Positions 1 to 8,507 are shown, counted from the first letter of the stretch. The stretch: 64,000 nucleotides of DNA from KBS50 sp042666615 (GCF_042666615.1 NZ_JBHTDD010000010.1:1-64000); one strand, 5' to 3'. The notes: generated by a model not told the origin, from the sequence alone. Numbers and translations are program-made.

Positions 1-39
1 GGGGAGGGGGAGGGGAACGGGGAGGGGAACGGGGAGGGG
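1..39 (+). repeat. G-rich tandem repeat at window edge
   Basis: A 12-nt unit GGGGAGGGGAAC is repeated about 2.75 times (7-18, 19-30, 31-39), preceded by more G-runs. Seven runs of four or more G lie on the + strand, so an intramolecular G-quadruplex is possible. It directly precedes the ApbE gene, and the ApbE reading frame stays open through it to the window edge. Confidence 0.75.
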
Positions 40-45
40 TGGTGC

Positions 46-852
46 GTGCGGGCGGCAGGCGGTAAATCTGTCGGGATGGGTCTGCGCCGCGTCGAACACA
101 TCATGGGTACGGCCGTCAGCGTCCAGCTCAGTGACCCGTTGCCGGCCGACCGGCTGGCCGACCTGGCCGAGCAGACCTTCGACTGGCTGCGGGAGGTGGA
201 CCGGCGGTTCAGCACCTACCGGGAGGACAGTGAGGTCAACCGCTTCCACCGCGGGGAGTTGAGCATCGCCGAGTGCTCCGCCGACCTGCGGGCGGTGGTC
301 GACACCTGCGCGGACCTGTGGGGCCGGACCGACGGCTACTTCGACGCGTACGCCACCGGGCGGTTCGACCCGTCCGGATACGTCAAGGGCTGGTCGGTGC
401 AGGTGGCCTCCGACCGGCTGCTGGCGGCCGGTTGCGCCGCCCACTGGATCAACGCGGGCGGGGACATCCGGGCGCGGGGCGGGCCGCGTCCCGGCGAGCC
501 GTGGCGGATCGGTATCCGGCACCCGGTCGAGCCGGACCGGGTGACGTGGGTGCTGGCCGTCACCGATCTGGCGATCGCCACCTCGGGGACGTACGAACGG
601 GGGCGGCACGTGATCGACCCGCGTACCGGCCAGCCGGCTACCGGACTCAGCTCGGTGACCGTGGTCGGACCCGACCTCGGTGCGGCCGACGCCTACGCCA
701 CGGCCGCGTTGGCCATGGGGCACGCGGGGCTCCGCTGGCTGGCCGACCTGCCCGGATACGCGGGAGGCGTCATCACCGACGACCTCACGGCGTACACCTC
801 GTCAGGTCTGCCGGTGATGGACACCAAGCCGGGACGGCCGGCAGGGCATTGA
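46..852 (+). CDS. apbE: FAD:protein FMN transferase (ApbE family)
   Basis: By family knowledge, ApbE proteins move FMN from FAD onto a Thr/Ser of partner flavoproteins, usually on the outer face of the membrane. Visible landmarks in order: HIMGT (18-22), RRFSTYREDS (53-62), DPSGYVKGW (108-116), NAGGD (136-140) and ADAYATAALAMG (214-225). The 268 aa cover a full but compact domain with no signal peptide. The start is uncertain: GTG at 46 is given, but ATG at 76 (MGLRRVEHIMGT) fits the family N-terminus as well, and the frame is open to the window edge. The usual FMN-acceptor partner, if linked, would lie upstream outside the window. Confidence 0.88.
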   Translation: MRAAGGKSVGMGLRRVEHIMGTAVSVQLSDPLPADRLADLAEQTFDWLREVDRRFSTYREDSEVNRFHRGELSIAECSADLRAVVDTCADLWGRTDGYFDAYATGRFDPSGYVKGWSVQVASDRLLAAGCAAHWINAGGDIRARGGPRPGEPWRIGIRHPVEPDRVTWVLAVTDLAIATSGTYERGRHVIDPRTGQPATGLSSVTVVGPDLGAADAYATAALAMGHAGLRWLADLPGYAGGVITDDLTAYTSSGLPVMDTKPGRPAGH

Positions 853-898
853 GCGGCGCGGAGCCGGCGCGGGCGGCACCGCCGGACGGGCCGGCCGG

Positions 899-2542
899 TC
901 ACCGCGGCCGGCGGCCGAGGAACCAGCGCACCGGGTGCGGGTCGGTGTCCTCCTCCTGGTAGGAGCGGGCGGCCCGGACGGCGGCGCCCAACCCGTACGG
1001 GCGGGTGTGTCGGCCGCGTCCGCCGGCCATCGGATCGGCGGCCAGTTCACGCAGCAACGAGACCGACAGGCCGAGCAGCACCACCAGGAACGGCAGCGCG
1101 ACCATGATGGTCGCCTGCTGGAGCGCGGACAGGCCGCCGGCCAGCAGCAGGACGGCGGCCACGGCGCCGATCAGCACCCCCCAGGCCACCACGAGGAGCC
1201 GGTTCGGGTGCAGCGCTCCGCGCGAGGTGAGCGAGCCCAGGACCAGCGAGGCGGAGTCGGCGCTCGTCACGAAGTAGATGGCGATCAGCACCATGGCGAG
1301 CACCGAGGTGACCGAGGCCAGCGGCAGGGCTGCCAGCAGGCCGAAGAGGGCCTGCTCGACCCCGGCGTCCACGTCCGCCACCAGGTCCCGGGCGCCGGTG
1401 GCCTGCAGGCGCAGCGCACTGCCGCCCAGGACGGAGAACCACACCACGCTCGCCCCGCTCGGCACCAGCAGCACCCCGACGAGGAACTGCCGGACCGTAC
1501 GTCCCCGGGAGATCCGGGCGATGAAGGTGCCCACGAACGGGGCCCAGGAGATCCACCACGCCCAGTAGAAGATCGTCCAGGTTCCGAGCCAGGCATTGTC
1601 CGAGAAGGCGCCGGTACGGGTCGACATGGTCAGCAGGTTCTGCAGGTAGTTGCCGACCGACGCGGGCAGCACCTCGAGTGTGTAGATGGTCGGACCGACC
1701 ACGAAGACGAAGAACATGAGGAGCACGGCCAGCAGGACGTTGAGCGTGGACAGCCACTTCACCCCCCGGTGCAGGCCGGTGAAGGCCGACACCACGAACG
1801 CCGCGGTCAGCGCGCCGATCACGATGACGTCCAGGCTCGTCGTCTCCCGTATTCCCCCGACGATGTCCAGGCCCGCCGCCACCTGTAGGGCGCCCAACCC
1901 CAGGCTGGTGGCCGTGCCGAAGACGGTGGCGAACACGGCGAGCAGGTCGATCACTCGGCCGGCGGCGCCGTCGGCCCGGGCCCCCAGCAACGGCACGAAG
2001 GCGGCGGAGATCCGGTTGCCCCGGCCCTTGCGGAAGGTCGCGTACGCCAGGGCGAGGCCGGTCACCGCGTAGATCGCCCACGGGTGCAGGGTCCAGTGGA
2101 AGAAGGTGTACTGCATGGCCGCCGACGCCGCCGCGTCGGACTGCGGCGGGATGCCGGTGGGCGGCGGCGGATCGGCGTAGTGCCCGATCGGTTCGGCGAC
2201 GGCATAGAAGACCAGGCCGATACCCATGCCGGCGCTGAACATCATGGCGATCCAGGCGAGGGTGCTGAACTCCGGCTCCTCGTCGTCGGCGCCGAGGCGG
2301 ACCCGGCCGAACCGGCTCGCCGCGATGATCACGGTAAGCACCAGCAGCGCGTCCGCGGCCACCACGAACAACCAGCCGAACGTGCCGAGAACCCAGGCGA
2401 GCCCGTTCGTGCCGAAGTCGGCGAGGGACGGCCGGGCGAAGACCCCCCACAGGACGACGGCGAGCACCCCGGCAATTCCCAGGCCGACCACCACCGGGTC
2501 GATCCGGGTGCCGCGACGAGGTATCTCGGTCCCCTGCTCCAT
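899..2542 (-). CDS. BCCT family transporter (betaine/choline/carnitine type)
   Basis: A 547-aa polytopic membrane protein that would import glycine betaine, choline or a similar quaternary amine with Na+ or H+ as osmoprotectant (family knowledge). The hallmark GMGIGLVFYAVAEP lies about residue 107, and the Trp-rich FYWAWWISWAPFVG segment followed by FIARISRGRTVR is the BCCT signature over TM8. About twelve hydrophobic segments can be counted. The start is the ATG at 2542, preceded by GAGGAGGCGGAG; an in-frame ATG at 2572 would add ten residues. It lies just downstream of the sensor kinase on the same strand with a 71-bp gap, so co-transcription is possible. The substrate cannot be read from sequence alone. 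Confidence 0.92.
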   Translation of the reverse strand: MEQGTEIPRRGTRIDPVVVGLGIAGVLAVVLWGVFARPSLADFGTNGLAWVLGTFGWLFVVAADALLVLTVIIAASRFGRVRLGADDEEPEFSTLAWIAMMFSAGMGIGLVFYAVAEPIGHYADPPPPTGIPPQSDAAASAAMQYTFFHWTLHPWAIYAVTGLALAYATFRKGRGNRISAAFVPLLGARADGAAGRVIDLLAVFATVFGTATSLGLGALQVAAGLDIVGGIRETTSLDVIVIGALTAAFVVSAFTGLHRGVKWLSTLNVLLAVLLMFFVFVVGPTIYTLEVLPASVGNYLQNLLTMSTRTGAFSDNAWLGTWTIFYWAWWISWAPFVGTFIARISRGRTVRQFLVGVLLVPSGASVVWFSVLGGSALRLQATGARDLVADVDAGVEQALFGLLAALPLASVTSVLAMVLIAIYFVTSADSASLVLGSLTSRGALHPNRLLVVAWGVLIGAVAAVLLLAGGLSALQQATIMVALPFLVVLLGLSVSLLRELAADPMAGGRGRHTRPYGLGAAVRAARSYQEEDTDPHPVRWFLGRRPR

Positions 2543-2613
2543 CTCCGCCTCCTCGGACCCGCTGCCGTCCATCCTGCGGCTCCGGGACCGATCGCGGGGC
2601 GTAACGGCAATTC

Positions 2614-3651
2614 CTACCTGGGGAGACGGACCACGAACCGGCAGCCGCCCACGATGTTCTGCACGTCCACCCGGCCGCCGTGCGCCTCCACGAGGCCACG
2701 CACCACGGCCAGGCCCAACCCCCCGGCACCGCCGCCGCTCGCCGTCCGGGGGGTGCGGGCCCGCTCGCCCCGGAACGCCACGTCGAACAGCCGGGGCAGG
2801 TCCGCCTCCGGGATGCCGCCGCAGGTGTCCGCCACCGACAGCCACACGCCGTCGGTGTCCCGTCCGGCATCCACCCGCACCGTGCCGTCCTCCGGCGTGT
2901 ACCGCACCGCGTTCAGCAGCAGGTTGGCCACCACCCGCGCCAGTTCCGGCTCGCTCGCGGAGACCACCGGCCAGCCGCCACCGTCCGCCGCCGGTCCGCC
3001 GTACTCCGACGCCACCAGGCGGACCCGCCGGGCCGCGGCCACCGGCTCGGCACTGGCCAGCGCGTCGGACACCAGGTCCCGCAGCGGTACGGCGGACAGC
3101 GTCAACCGCAGCGCGCCGGCGTTGATCCGGGACAGCTCGAACAGGTCATCCACGAGCCGCGCCATCCGGTCCGTCTCCGTCCGGATCCGCCGGTGGTACT
3201 CGGCGACCGTCGCCGGATCGGCCACCACCCGGTCCTCCAGCGCCTCCGCCATCGCCCGCAACCCGGCCAACGGCGTACGCAGGTCGTGGGACACCCAGGC
3301 GACCAGGTCCCGCCGGCTGGCGTCGAGCTGCCGCTCCCGCTGCCGGGCCTGCTCGGCCCAGACGGCCGCGGCGGCCAACCGGCGACCGGACAGCGTGCCC
3401 ACCACGAGACTCACCGCGGCCGCTGCCGTCACCGTGATCAGCACGACCTCCAGATCATGGGCGGAGAGGAACATCGCCTCGGCGACCACCACCACCCCGG
3501 CCACCACGGCGGTCACCGTCACCGCGAGCAGGACGCCGATGTGCAGGGTGATGGACCTGCCCCGCAGCAGCCGCAACGTCACCGCGCCGGCGAGCCCGAC
3601 CAGGCCGGCCGCGACCAACGACATCGCGAAGATCAGGGCGAGGTCACGCAT
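2614..3651 (-). CDS. Sensor histidine kinase
   Basis: A 345-aa membrane sensor kinase. Hydrophobic segments at about 5-28, 35-60 and 68-88 leave almost no extracytoplasmic domain, so it probably senses within or at the membrane. The phosphoacceptor is His122 in SHDLRTPLAG. The ATPase domain has an N-box (NLLLNAVRYTP), a G1 box (DTCGGI) and a G2-like GGLGLAVVRGLVEAHGG. The start ATG overlaps the response-regulator stop by 8 bp, so the two are translationally coupled. The stimulus is unknown. Confidence 0.93.
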   Translation of the reverse strand: MRDLALIFAMSLVAAGLVGLAGAVTLRLLRGRSITLHIGVLLAVTVTAVVAGVVVVAEAMFLSAHDLEVVLITVTAAAAVSLVVGTLSGRRLAAAAVWAEQARQRERQLDASRRDLVAWVSHDLRTPLAGLRAMAEALEDRVVADPATVAEYHRRIRTETDRMARLVDDLFELSRINAGALRLTLSAVPLRDLVSDALASAEPVAAARRVRLVASEYGGPAADGGGWPVVSASEPELARVVANLLLNAVRYTPEDGTVRVDAGRDTDGVWLSVADTCGGIPEADLPRLFDVAFRGERARTPRTASGGGAGGLGLAVVRGLVEAHGGRVDVQNIVGGCRFVVRLPR

Positions 3652-4369
3652 CGGCGTACTCGTACCGGTAACCGACCCCCCACACCGTGACGATCCGGCG
3701 CGGGACCGCCGGGTCGTCCTCCACCTTCTCGCGGAGCCGCCGCACGTGCACGGTGACCGTGGACTGGTCGCCGAAGCTCCAGCCCCACACCCGGTCCAGC
3801 AGATCGGCCCGGCGGAACGCCCGGGACGGGTGCCGCATCAGGAAGGCGAGCAGGTCGAACTCGCGAACCGTGAGGGTCAGCTCGGTGGCACCCAGCCGGG
3901 CCAGCCGGCGCGCCGGGTCGACGACGAGTGCGCCGTCGGTCAGCACGGCGGGACGCGGCGACTCCGGCGCGACGGCCGTCCGGCGCAGCACCGACGTCAC
4001 GCGCAGCACCAGTTCACGCGGGGAGAACGGCTTCGTGACGTAGTCGTCGGCACCCAGCCGCAGACCGAGCACCCGGTCCGCCTCCTCGCCCAGCGCGGTC
4101 AGCATGACGATCGGCAGGGCCGCCGACCGGTCGCGCAGCCGCCGGCACACCTCCAGTCCGTCGACGACCGGCAACATCAGGTCGAGGACGACAAGGTCGG
4201 GCCGCTCCCGCTCGGCGACCCGCAGCGCCTCGGCGCCGTCCCCGACGTGGGTCACCGTGTAGCCCGCGTGCACCAGATACCGGCACACCACATCGCTTAC
4301 CGTGCGATCGTCGTCCACCACCAGGATCCGCCGGCCCGTGCCCGTACCCCGGGAGTCGTCGCCCGCCAT
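3644..4369 (-). CDS. OmpR/PhoB-family response regulator
   Basis: A 241-aa regulator with a receiver domain (about 13-125) and a winged-helix DNA-binding domain (about 145-238). The acidic pocket is DDD (19-21), the phosphoacceptor is Asp63 in VLDLMLP, and the conserved Lys is in DDYVTKPF. The C-terminus ends with the typical VWGVGYRYE wing. It is the first gene of an operon with the kinase. A TACGCT -10 box lies 6 nt before the ATG, suggesting a leaderless transcript. Two 11-bp-spaced heptamers lie 32 nt upstream of that box and match those upstream of the glycosyltransferase promoter, which implies autoregulation and control of the neighbouring cluster (inference). Confidence 0.95.
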   Translation of the reverse strand: MAGDDSRGTGTGRRILVVDDDRTVSDVVCRYLVHAGYTVTHVGDGAEALRVAERERPDLVVLDLMLPVVDGLEVCRRLRDRSAALPIVMLTALGEEADRVLGLRLGADDYVTKPFSPRELVLRVTSVLRRTAVAPESPRPAVLTDGALVVDPARRLARLGATELTLTVREFDLLAFLMRHPSRAFRRADLLDRVWGWSFGDQSTVTVHVRRLREKVEDDPAVPRRIVTVWGVGYRYEYADA

Positions 4370-4375
4370 CGGGTC

Positions 4376-4381
4376 AGCGTA
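4376..4381 (-). promoter_or_regulatory. -10 box of the response-regulator operon
   Basis: TACGCT on the minus strand, 6 nt before the ATG at 4369, with no Shine-Dalgarno sequence between. This fits a leaderless actinobacterial promoter. Confidence 0.55.
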
Positions 4382-4413
4382 GCCACCCCGGCGCGACGAT
4401 CGGCGGCCCAGTT

Positions 4414-4431
4414 CTTGTGGATGCCTTACGG
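4414..4431 (-). promoter_or_regulatory. Two-half-site OmpR-type operator
   Basis: Read on the minus strand: CCGTAAG, four bases, then CCACAAG. The heptamer starts are 11 bp apart, the spacing at which OmpR-family dimers bind in tandem (family knowledge). The proximal repeat ends 32 nt before the response-regulator -10 box. The same heptamer recurs six times at 7037-7105. The site also lies 37 nt upstream of the epimerase -10 box. Confidence 0.6.
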
Positions 4432-4468
4432 CTGGCCCACGTCACCACCGAACCCCGGCTCACCGACC

Positions 4469-4474
4469 TAGCGT
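4469..4474 (+). promoter_or_regulatory. -10 box of the epimerase gene
   Basis: TAGCGT, 6 nt before the GTG start at 4481, with no ribosome-binding site; consistent with leaderless transcription. Confidence 0.5.
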
Positions 4475-4480
4475 GGCGGC

Positions 4481-5593
4481 GTGCGCGTTCTGGTCACCGG
4501 CGGAGCCGGGTTCATCGGATCTCACGTTGCCGACCTGGCGGTCGCGGCCGGACACGAGGTGGTGCTGCTGGACGCGCTGCTACCCCAGGCGCACGGTGCC
4601 GCGCCGCCGGAATGGTCGGCCGCGCACCGGCTGGTCCGTGGCGACGTGCGGGACCCGGATCGGCTGGCCGGGCTGCTCCGCGGCGTGGACGCGGTGTGCC
4701 ACCAGGCGGCGATGGTCGGGCACGGCGTCGACCCCGGCGACGCTCCCGACTACGCCAGCCACAACGACCTCGGCACCGCCGTGCTGCTGGCCGCGATGCA
4801 CTCCGCCGGGGTACGCCGGCTGGTGCTGGCCAGCTCGATGGTGGTCTACGGGGAGGGTCGGTACCGCTGCCCGGCGCACGGAGTCGTGACGCCGGCGCCG
4901 CGCCGCCCGGCCGACCTTACCGCCGGGCGGTACGACCCCGGCTGTGCCGCCTGCGGCGCCACGCTCACCGCCGAACGGGTGCCGGAGGACGCCCCGACGC
5001 GTCCCCGCAGCACCTACGCGGCGACGAAGCTGGCCCAGGAACACCTGGCCGGCGCGTGGGCACGGCAGACCGGCGGCGCCGTGTGGGCGCTGCGCTACCA
5101 CAACGTGTACGGCCCGCGGATGCCCCGGGACACGCCGTACGCCGGGGTCGCCGCCATCTTCCGTTCGGCGCTGGCGGCCGGGCGACCGCCCCGGGTGCTT
5201 GAGGACGGTCGGCAACGCCGCGACTTCGTCCACGTCCATGACGTCGCACGCGCCAACCTGCTGGCGTTGACCACCGATCCGCCACCCGGCGAGTGCGTGC
5301 CGGTGAACGTCTGCTCGGGCGAGCCGCACACCGTGGGGGAACTGGCGGTGGCGCTGGCCGACGCGGTGGGCGGCCCACCACCGGAGGTGGTGGGTGGCGC
5401 CCGGCCGGCCGACGTGCGTCACGTGGTGGCCTCGCCCGAGCGGGCCGCCGCGCTGCTCGGTTTCCGGGCCGAGGTGACTTTCGCCGCCGGAGTGCGGGCG
5501 TTCGCCACCGATCCACTGCGCGCCGCGGCGGCGGTGGCGGACGAGACGCGGGAGGCGCGCGCCGTCAGGAAACCGTCCACAACAGATGGTTGA
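4481..5593 (+). CDS. NAD-dependent epimerase/dehydratase with Cys/His insert
   Basis: A 370-aa extended short-chain dehydrogenase likely acting on a nucleotide sugar. The N-terminal GGAGFIG (7-13) is the dinucleotide-binding loop and Tyr179/Lys183 in STYAATK are the catalytic pair. An unusual insert at about 128-160 has CPAH (130-133) and CAAC (155-158) and could bind zinc. GTG start. It opens toward the GT-C, GT2 and methyltransferase genes and shares regulatory sequence with the response regulator, which suggests a sugar-modifying step in one pathway. Its 3' end overlaps the convergent GT-C gene by 29 bp. The substrate is unknown. Confidence 0.9.
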   Translation: MRVLVTGGAGFIGSHVADLAVAAGHEVVLLDALLPQAHGAAPPEWSAAHRLVRGDVRDPDRLAGLLRGVDAVCHQAAMVGHGVDPGDAPDYASHNDLGTAVLLAAMHSAGVRRLVLASSMVVYGEGRYRCPAHGVVTPAPRRPADLTAGRYDPGCAACGATLTAERVPEDAPTRPRSTYAATKLAQEHLAGAWARQTGGAVWALRYHNVYGPRMPRDTPYAGVAAIFRSALAAGRPPRVLEDGRQRRDFVHVHDVARANLLALTTDPPPGECVPVNVCSGEPHTVGELAVALADAVGGPPPEVVGGARPADVRHVVASPERAAALLGFRAEVTFAAGVRAFATDPLRAAAAVADETREARAVRKPSTTDG

Positions 5594-6983
5594 CGGCGAG
5601 CGCGGTGACCGCCTGGCCGGCCAGCCAGCGACGCCGGTCACCGGACGGCAACCGGGCCACCGCGATCAGCAGCCAGACGGTGAACGGTAGCCAGATCCGT
5701 TCCACCTCGGCCTTCGACAGGCCGGACAGGTCGGCGAGCAGCACCGCCCCGGCGGCCGCCACCGGCAACCAGACGGTCACCGGTTCCGGCGCGGCGGCGA
5801 TCGGGGCCGGCCCGGCCGGTGCCCGGCGTACCCGCCGGACCGTCCCCGCCAGCGCCCGGTACGCCGCCACCCCGGCGCGGCGCAGCGCGGGCGCCGCCAC
5901 GGGTCCGGCCGACAGCACCAGCGCGGCCAGATTGGCCCAGACCCAGTAGCCGTACGGCCGGTCCGCCGCCCAACCCTGGTAGTACCGCCGCACCACGAGG
6001 TGGTATCCGTCCAGCCAGTCGAACCCGGCGACGGTGAACACCGTCACCACCGCGAGCACTCCGCCACCCGCCAGCGTCATGGTGACCAGCCGCCGGTCCG
6101 GCCGCAGTGCCAGGACCGTCAACGCCAGCAGACCGACAAGCACGAATCCGTACGACAGGTAGAGCGCGGCGCCGAGCGTCAGTCCGGCCGGCACCGCGGC
6201 CCAGCGACTCCGGGACGCCAGCAGCGCCAGCCCCGCGGCCACCACGCCGGCGAAGATCCCGTCTGCTGAGGCGCCGATCCAGACCGCGCCCGGCAGGAGC
6301 ACCAGGAAGGGCAGCACGGCCCGTGCCGCCGGTTCGTCGCCAAGCGCCCGGAGCGCCACCGGGACCGAAACGGCCACGCTCGCGCCGACCAGCACGCAGG
6401 CCAACGCCGCCCACGTCCCGCCGCCCAGGCCGACTCGGTCCAGGCCGACGAAGACGAGCAGCGCACCCGGCGGATGGCCGGCGGTGTGGGTGGCGAACGA
6501 GCCGGGCTGGTGATCCAGGATGCGGCCGGCGAATCCGGCCAGCAGGTCGGAGACCGAGCCGACCCGGGGCACCTCGTACAGGTACTCGGCCTGCGGGGTG
6601 AGCCGGCGGGTCAACCCGGCGGACCAGCCGTCCACCAGGGCCAGCGACAGGGTCCAGGCCACCGCCGCCGCGTACCCGGCGAGAAGCAGCCGGCGCCAGC
6701 CCGCCCCGGCGGCCCAGCCGGGTCCCCAGGCGACGACCGCGACGGCAAGCGCCACCGCCGGGGCGCTGCCCCACCCGACATGCGGCTGCCAACTGGCGTA
6801 CAGCGGCGCGGCGTCCGCGTACAGCCGTACCCCGTGGTGGTTCAGCACCGCCCCGACGCCGGCAGCCACGGCGACCAGCGCGAGTCCGACGGCGAGCAGC
6901 GCGCGGTCGGCCCGCCGCCCGTCCGGGTCGCGGAGTCTCGGTCGGACGGACGGGGCGGTGGCGGTGGCGTGGCATCCAGACAT
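5565..6983 (-). CDS. Polytopic GT-C-like membrane glycosyltransferase
   Basis: A 472-aa protein with roughly ten to twelve hydrophobic segments and a long loop after the first membrane span, the plan of GT-C enzymes that take a polyprenyl-phosphate sugar as donor. An acidic residue near the end of the first loop (LYADAAPLYASW) is compatible with a GT-C catalytic site, but I cannot name the family. The start ATG at 6983 has no good ribosome-binding site; TACCGT lies 11 nt upstream, so a near-leaderless start is possible and other in-frame starts exist. It is divergent from the GT2 gene across the heptamer array. Confidence 0.72.
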   Translation of the reverse strand: MSGCHATATAPSVRPRLRDPDGRRADRALLAVGLALVAVAAGVGAVLNHHGVRLYADAAPLYASWQPHVGWGSAPAVALAVAVVAWGPGWAAGAGWRRLLLAGYAAAVAWTLSLALVDGWSAGLTRRLTPQAEYLYEVPRVGSVSDLLAGFAGRILDHQPGSFATHTAGHPPGALLVFVGLDRVGLGGGTWAALACVLVGASVAVSVPVALRALGDEPAARAVLPFLVLLPGAVWIGASADGIFAGVVAAGLALLASRSRWAAVPAGLTLGAALYLSYGFVLVGLLALTVLALRPDRRLVTMTLAGGGVLAVVTVFTVAGFDWLDGYHLVVRRYYQGWAADRPYGYWVWANLAALVLSAGPVAAPALRRAGVAAYRALAGTVRRVRRAPAGPAPIAAAPEPVTVWLPVAAAGAVLLADLSGLSKAEVERIWLPFTVWLLIAVARLPSGDRRRWLAGQAVTALAVNHLLWTVS

Positions 6984-7036
6984 GACGATCGCCGACGGTA
7001 CGTCCAGGACGCCCCGCCGGGCGGGTTCCCGACGAT

Positions 7037-7105
7037 CCGTCAGCGGGCCGTAAGAACCCGTCATCGGGCCGTAAGAAATGGCTGGTCCGGTAAGGATTCC
7101 GTAAC
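7037..7105 (+). promoter_or_regulatory. Six-half-site OmpR-type operator array
   Basis: Six heptamers of consensus CCGTAAG start at 7037 (CCGTCAG), 7048 (CCGTAAG), 7058 (CCGTCAT), 7069 (CCGTAAG), 7088 (CGGTAAG) and 7099 (CCGTAAC). Spacings are 11, 10, 11, 19 and 11 bp, giving three 11-bp-spaced pairs. The last repeat ends 33 nt before the GT2 -10 box, matching the 32 nt at the response-regulator promoter. It sits between the divergent GT-C and GT2 genes. Confidence 0.65.
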
Positions 7106-7138
7106 GCCGGGGGCCGGTCCACGCCAGCCGATCGGCCC

Positions 7139-7144
7139 TAGCGT
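7139..7144 (+). promoter_or_regulatory. -10 box of the GT2-led operon
   Basis: TAGCGT, 8 nt before the ATG at 7153, identical to the box before the epimerase gene; leaderless-type promoter. Confidence 0.5.
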
Positions 7145-7152
7145 CGCCAGGC

Positions 7153-7803
7153 ATGGAGATGGATGTGGTGCTGCCCTGCCTCGACGAGGCGGCCGCCCTG
7201 CCGGGGGTGCTGGCCGCGCTGCCCCCGGGATGTCGGGCCATCGTGGTGGACAACGGATCGTCCGACGGTTCGCCGGAGGTCGCCGCCCGGCACGGGGCCG
7301 TGGTGCTGCGCGAACCGGTACGCGGATACGGCGCTGCCGTGCACCGGGGGCTACTGGCGGCCCGGACGCCTGTCGTCGGGTTCCTCGACGCGGACGGGTC
7401 GCTCGACCCGGCGGCGTTGACGACGCTGGCCGGACCGGTCCTGGCCGGGTGGGCCGACCTGGCCGTGGGGCGCCGGGTGCCGGTCACGCCGGGCGCGTGG
7501 CCGTGGCACGCCCGCGCGGGCAACGTCGCCATCGCCGCGATGCTGCGCCGTCGCGGCGTCCCGGTGCACGACATCGGACCGGTGCGGGTAGGCCGCCGGA
7601 CGGACCTGCTGGAGTTGCGGGTGGCCGACCGTGGCTTCGGCTACCCGCTGGAGTTGCTGCTCCGTGCCGGGGCCGCGGGCTGGCGGATTCACGAGGAGAG
7701 CGTTCCCTACGGCCGGCGCGCTGCCGGCACCCGGTCGAAGGTCTCCGGGTCGGTCCGCGGCACCCTGCGCGCCGTTCGCGACATGGCGTTGGTGCTGCGG
7801 TGA
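7153..7803 (+). CDS. Family 2 glycosyltransferase
   Basis: A 216-aa cytoplasmic GT-A fold enzyme. VVLPCLDEAAAL (5-16) is the GT2 N-terminal strand/loop, VVDNGSSDGS follows, and FLDADGS carries the DxD-type metal/nucleotide motif. There are no membrane spans, so it resembles the soluble polyprenyl-phosphate hexose synthase type (family inference). It could make the lipid-linked donor for the GT-C protein encoded across the divergent promoter. First gene of a five-gene operon; its stop overlaps the next start by 4 bp (GTGA). Confidence 0.88.
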   Translation: MEMDVVLPCLDEAAALPGVLAALPPGCRAIVVDNGSSDGSPEVAARHGAVVLREPVRGYGAAVHRGLLAARTPVVGFLDADGSLDPAALTTLAGPVLAGWADLAVGRRVPVTPGAWPWHARAGNVAIAAMLRRRGVPVHDIGPVRVGRRTDLLELRVADRGFGYPLELLLRAGAAGWRIHEESVPYGRRAAGTRSKVSGSVRGTLRAVRDMALVLR

Positions 7804-8507
7804 CCATCCTGCTGGTGATGGCCAAGGCCCCGGTGCCCGGCGCGGTGAAGACCCGGCTGTGCCCGCCGGCCAGTCCTCGGCAGGCGGCGGCCGTGGCGGC
7901 GGCGGCGCTGCTGGACACGATCGACGCGGTGCGCGCCACCCCAGGCGTCGTGCCGGTCCTCGCGTGCGCCGGGCGGTTGGGCGACGCGGTGCGGGCGGCC
8001 GACCTGGCCGCCGCTCTCACCGGCTGGCGGATCGTGCCGCAGCGTGGCGCGGGCTTCGCCGATCGGCTGGCCAACGCGCACGCCGACGCGGCCATGATGG
8101 CCCCGGCGCGGCCGGTGCTCCAGATCGGCATGGACACGCCGCAGGTACGCCCCGCCGACCTGACCGCCGCCGTGGCACGACTCAAGGCGGCGGACGCCGT
8201 CCTCGGGCCGGCCACCGACGGCGGCTGGTGGGCACTGGGCCTGCGCGACGCCGCCCTGGCAGACGTGCTCCGGACGGTGCCGATGTCCACCCCGAACACC
8301 GGCTCGCTCACCCGGGCGGCGCTGGCCGGGTGTGGGTCGCGGGTGGTCGACGCGGACACCCTGACCGACGTGGACACCTGGGCGACCGCCCGGGAGGTGG
8401 CCTCGATGGCACCCGGTGGCCGCTTCGCCGCCACCGTGGCCGGGGTGGCCGCGACACTGGCCGTGCCCGCCAGCGGGACGAGGCTGGTCGGGGAGGTGCG
8501 CCGATGA
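7800..8507 (+). CDS. DUF2064 / transferase-1 type GT-A protein
   Basis: A 235-aa protein starting at the GTG that overlaps the GT2 stop. It has the family N-terminus (LLVMAKAPVPGAVKTRL, 4-20), a GMDTP motif and the diagnostic GPATDGGWWALGL. Members are nucleotidyltransferase/glycosyltransferase-like and often pair with a GT2 gene, as here; no reaction is firmly established for the family. It is coupled to the downstream methyltransferase by an ATGA overlap. Confidence 0.88.
   Translation: MTILLVMAKAPVPGAVKTRLCPPASPRQAAAVAAAALLDTIDAVRATPGVVPVLACAGRLGDAVRAADLAAALTGWRIVPQRGAGFADRLANAHADAAMMAPARPVLQIGMDTPQVRPADLTAAVARLKAADAVLGPATDGGWWALGLRDAALADVLRTVPMSTPNTGSLTRAALAGCGSRVVDADTLTDVDTWATAREVASMAPGGRFAATVAGVAATLAVPASGTRLVGEVRR

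Noticed and set aside
2084..4471. 795-aa + strand reading frame across the kinase and response-regulator genes
   Set aside because: It is antisense to two clearly recognisable genes and made of Arg/Ala/Ser/Pro-rich shadow sequence; no domain is visible.
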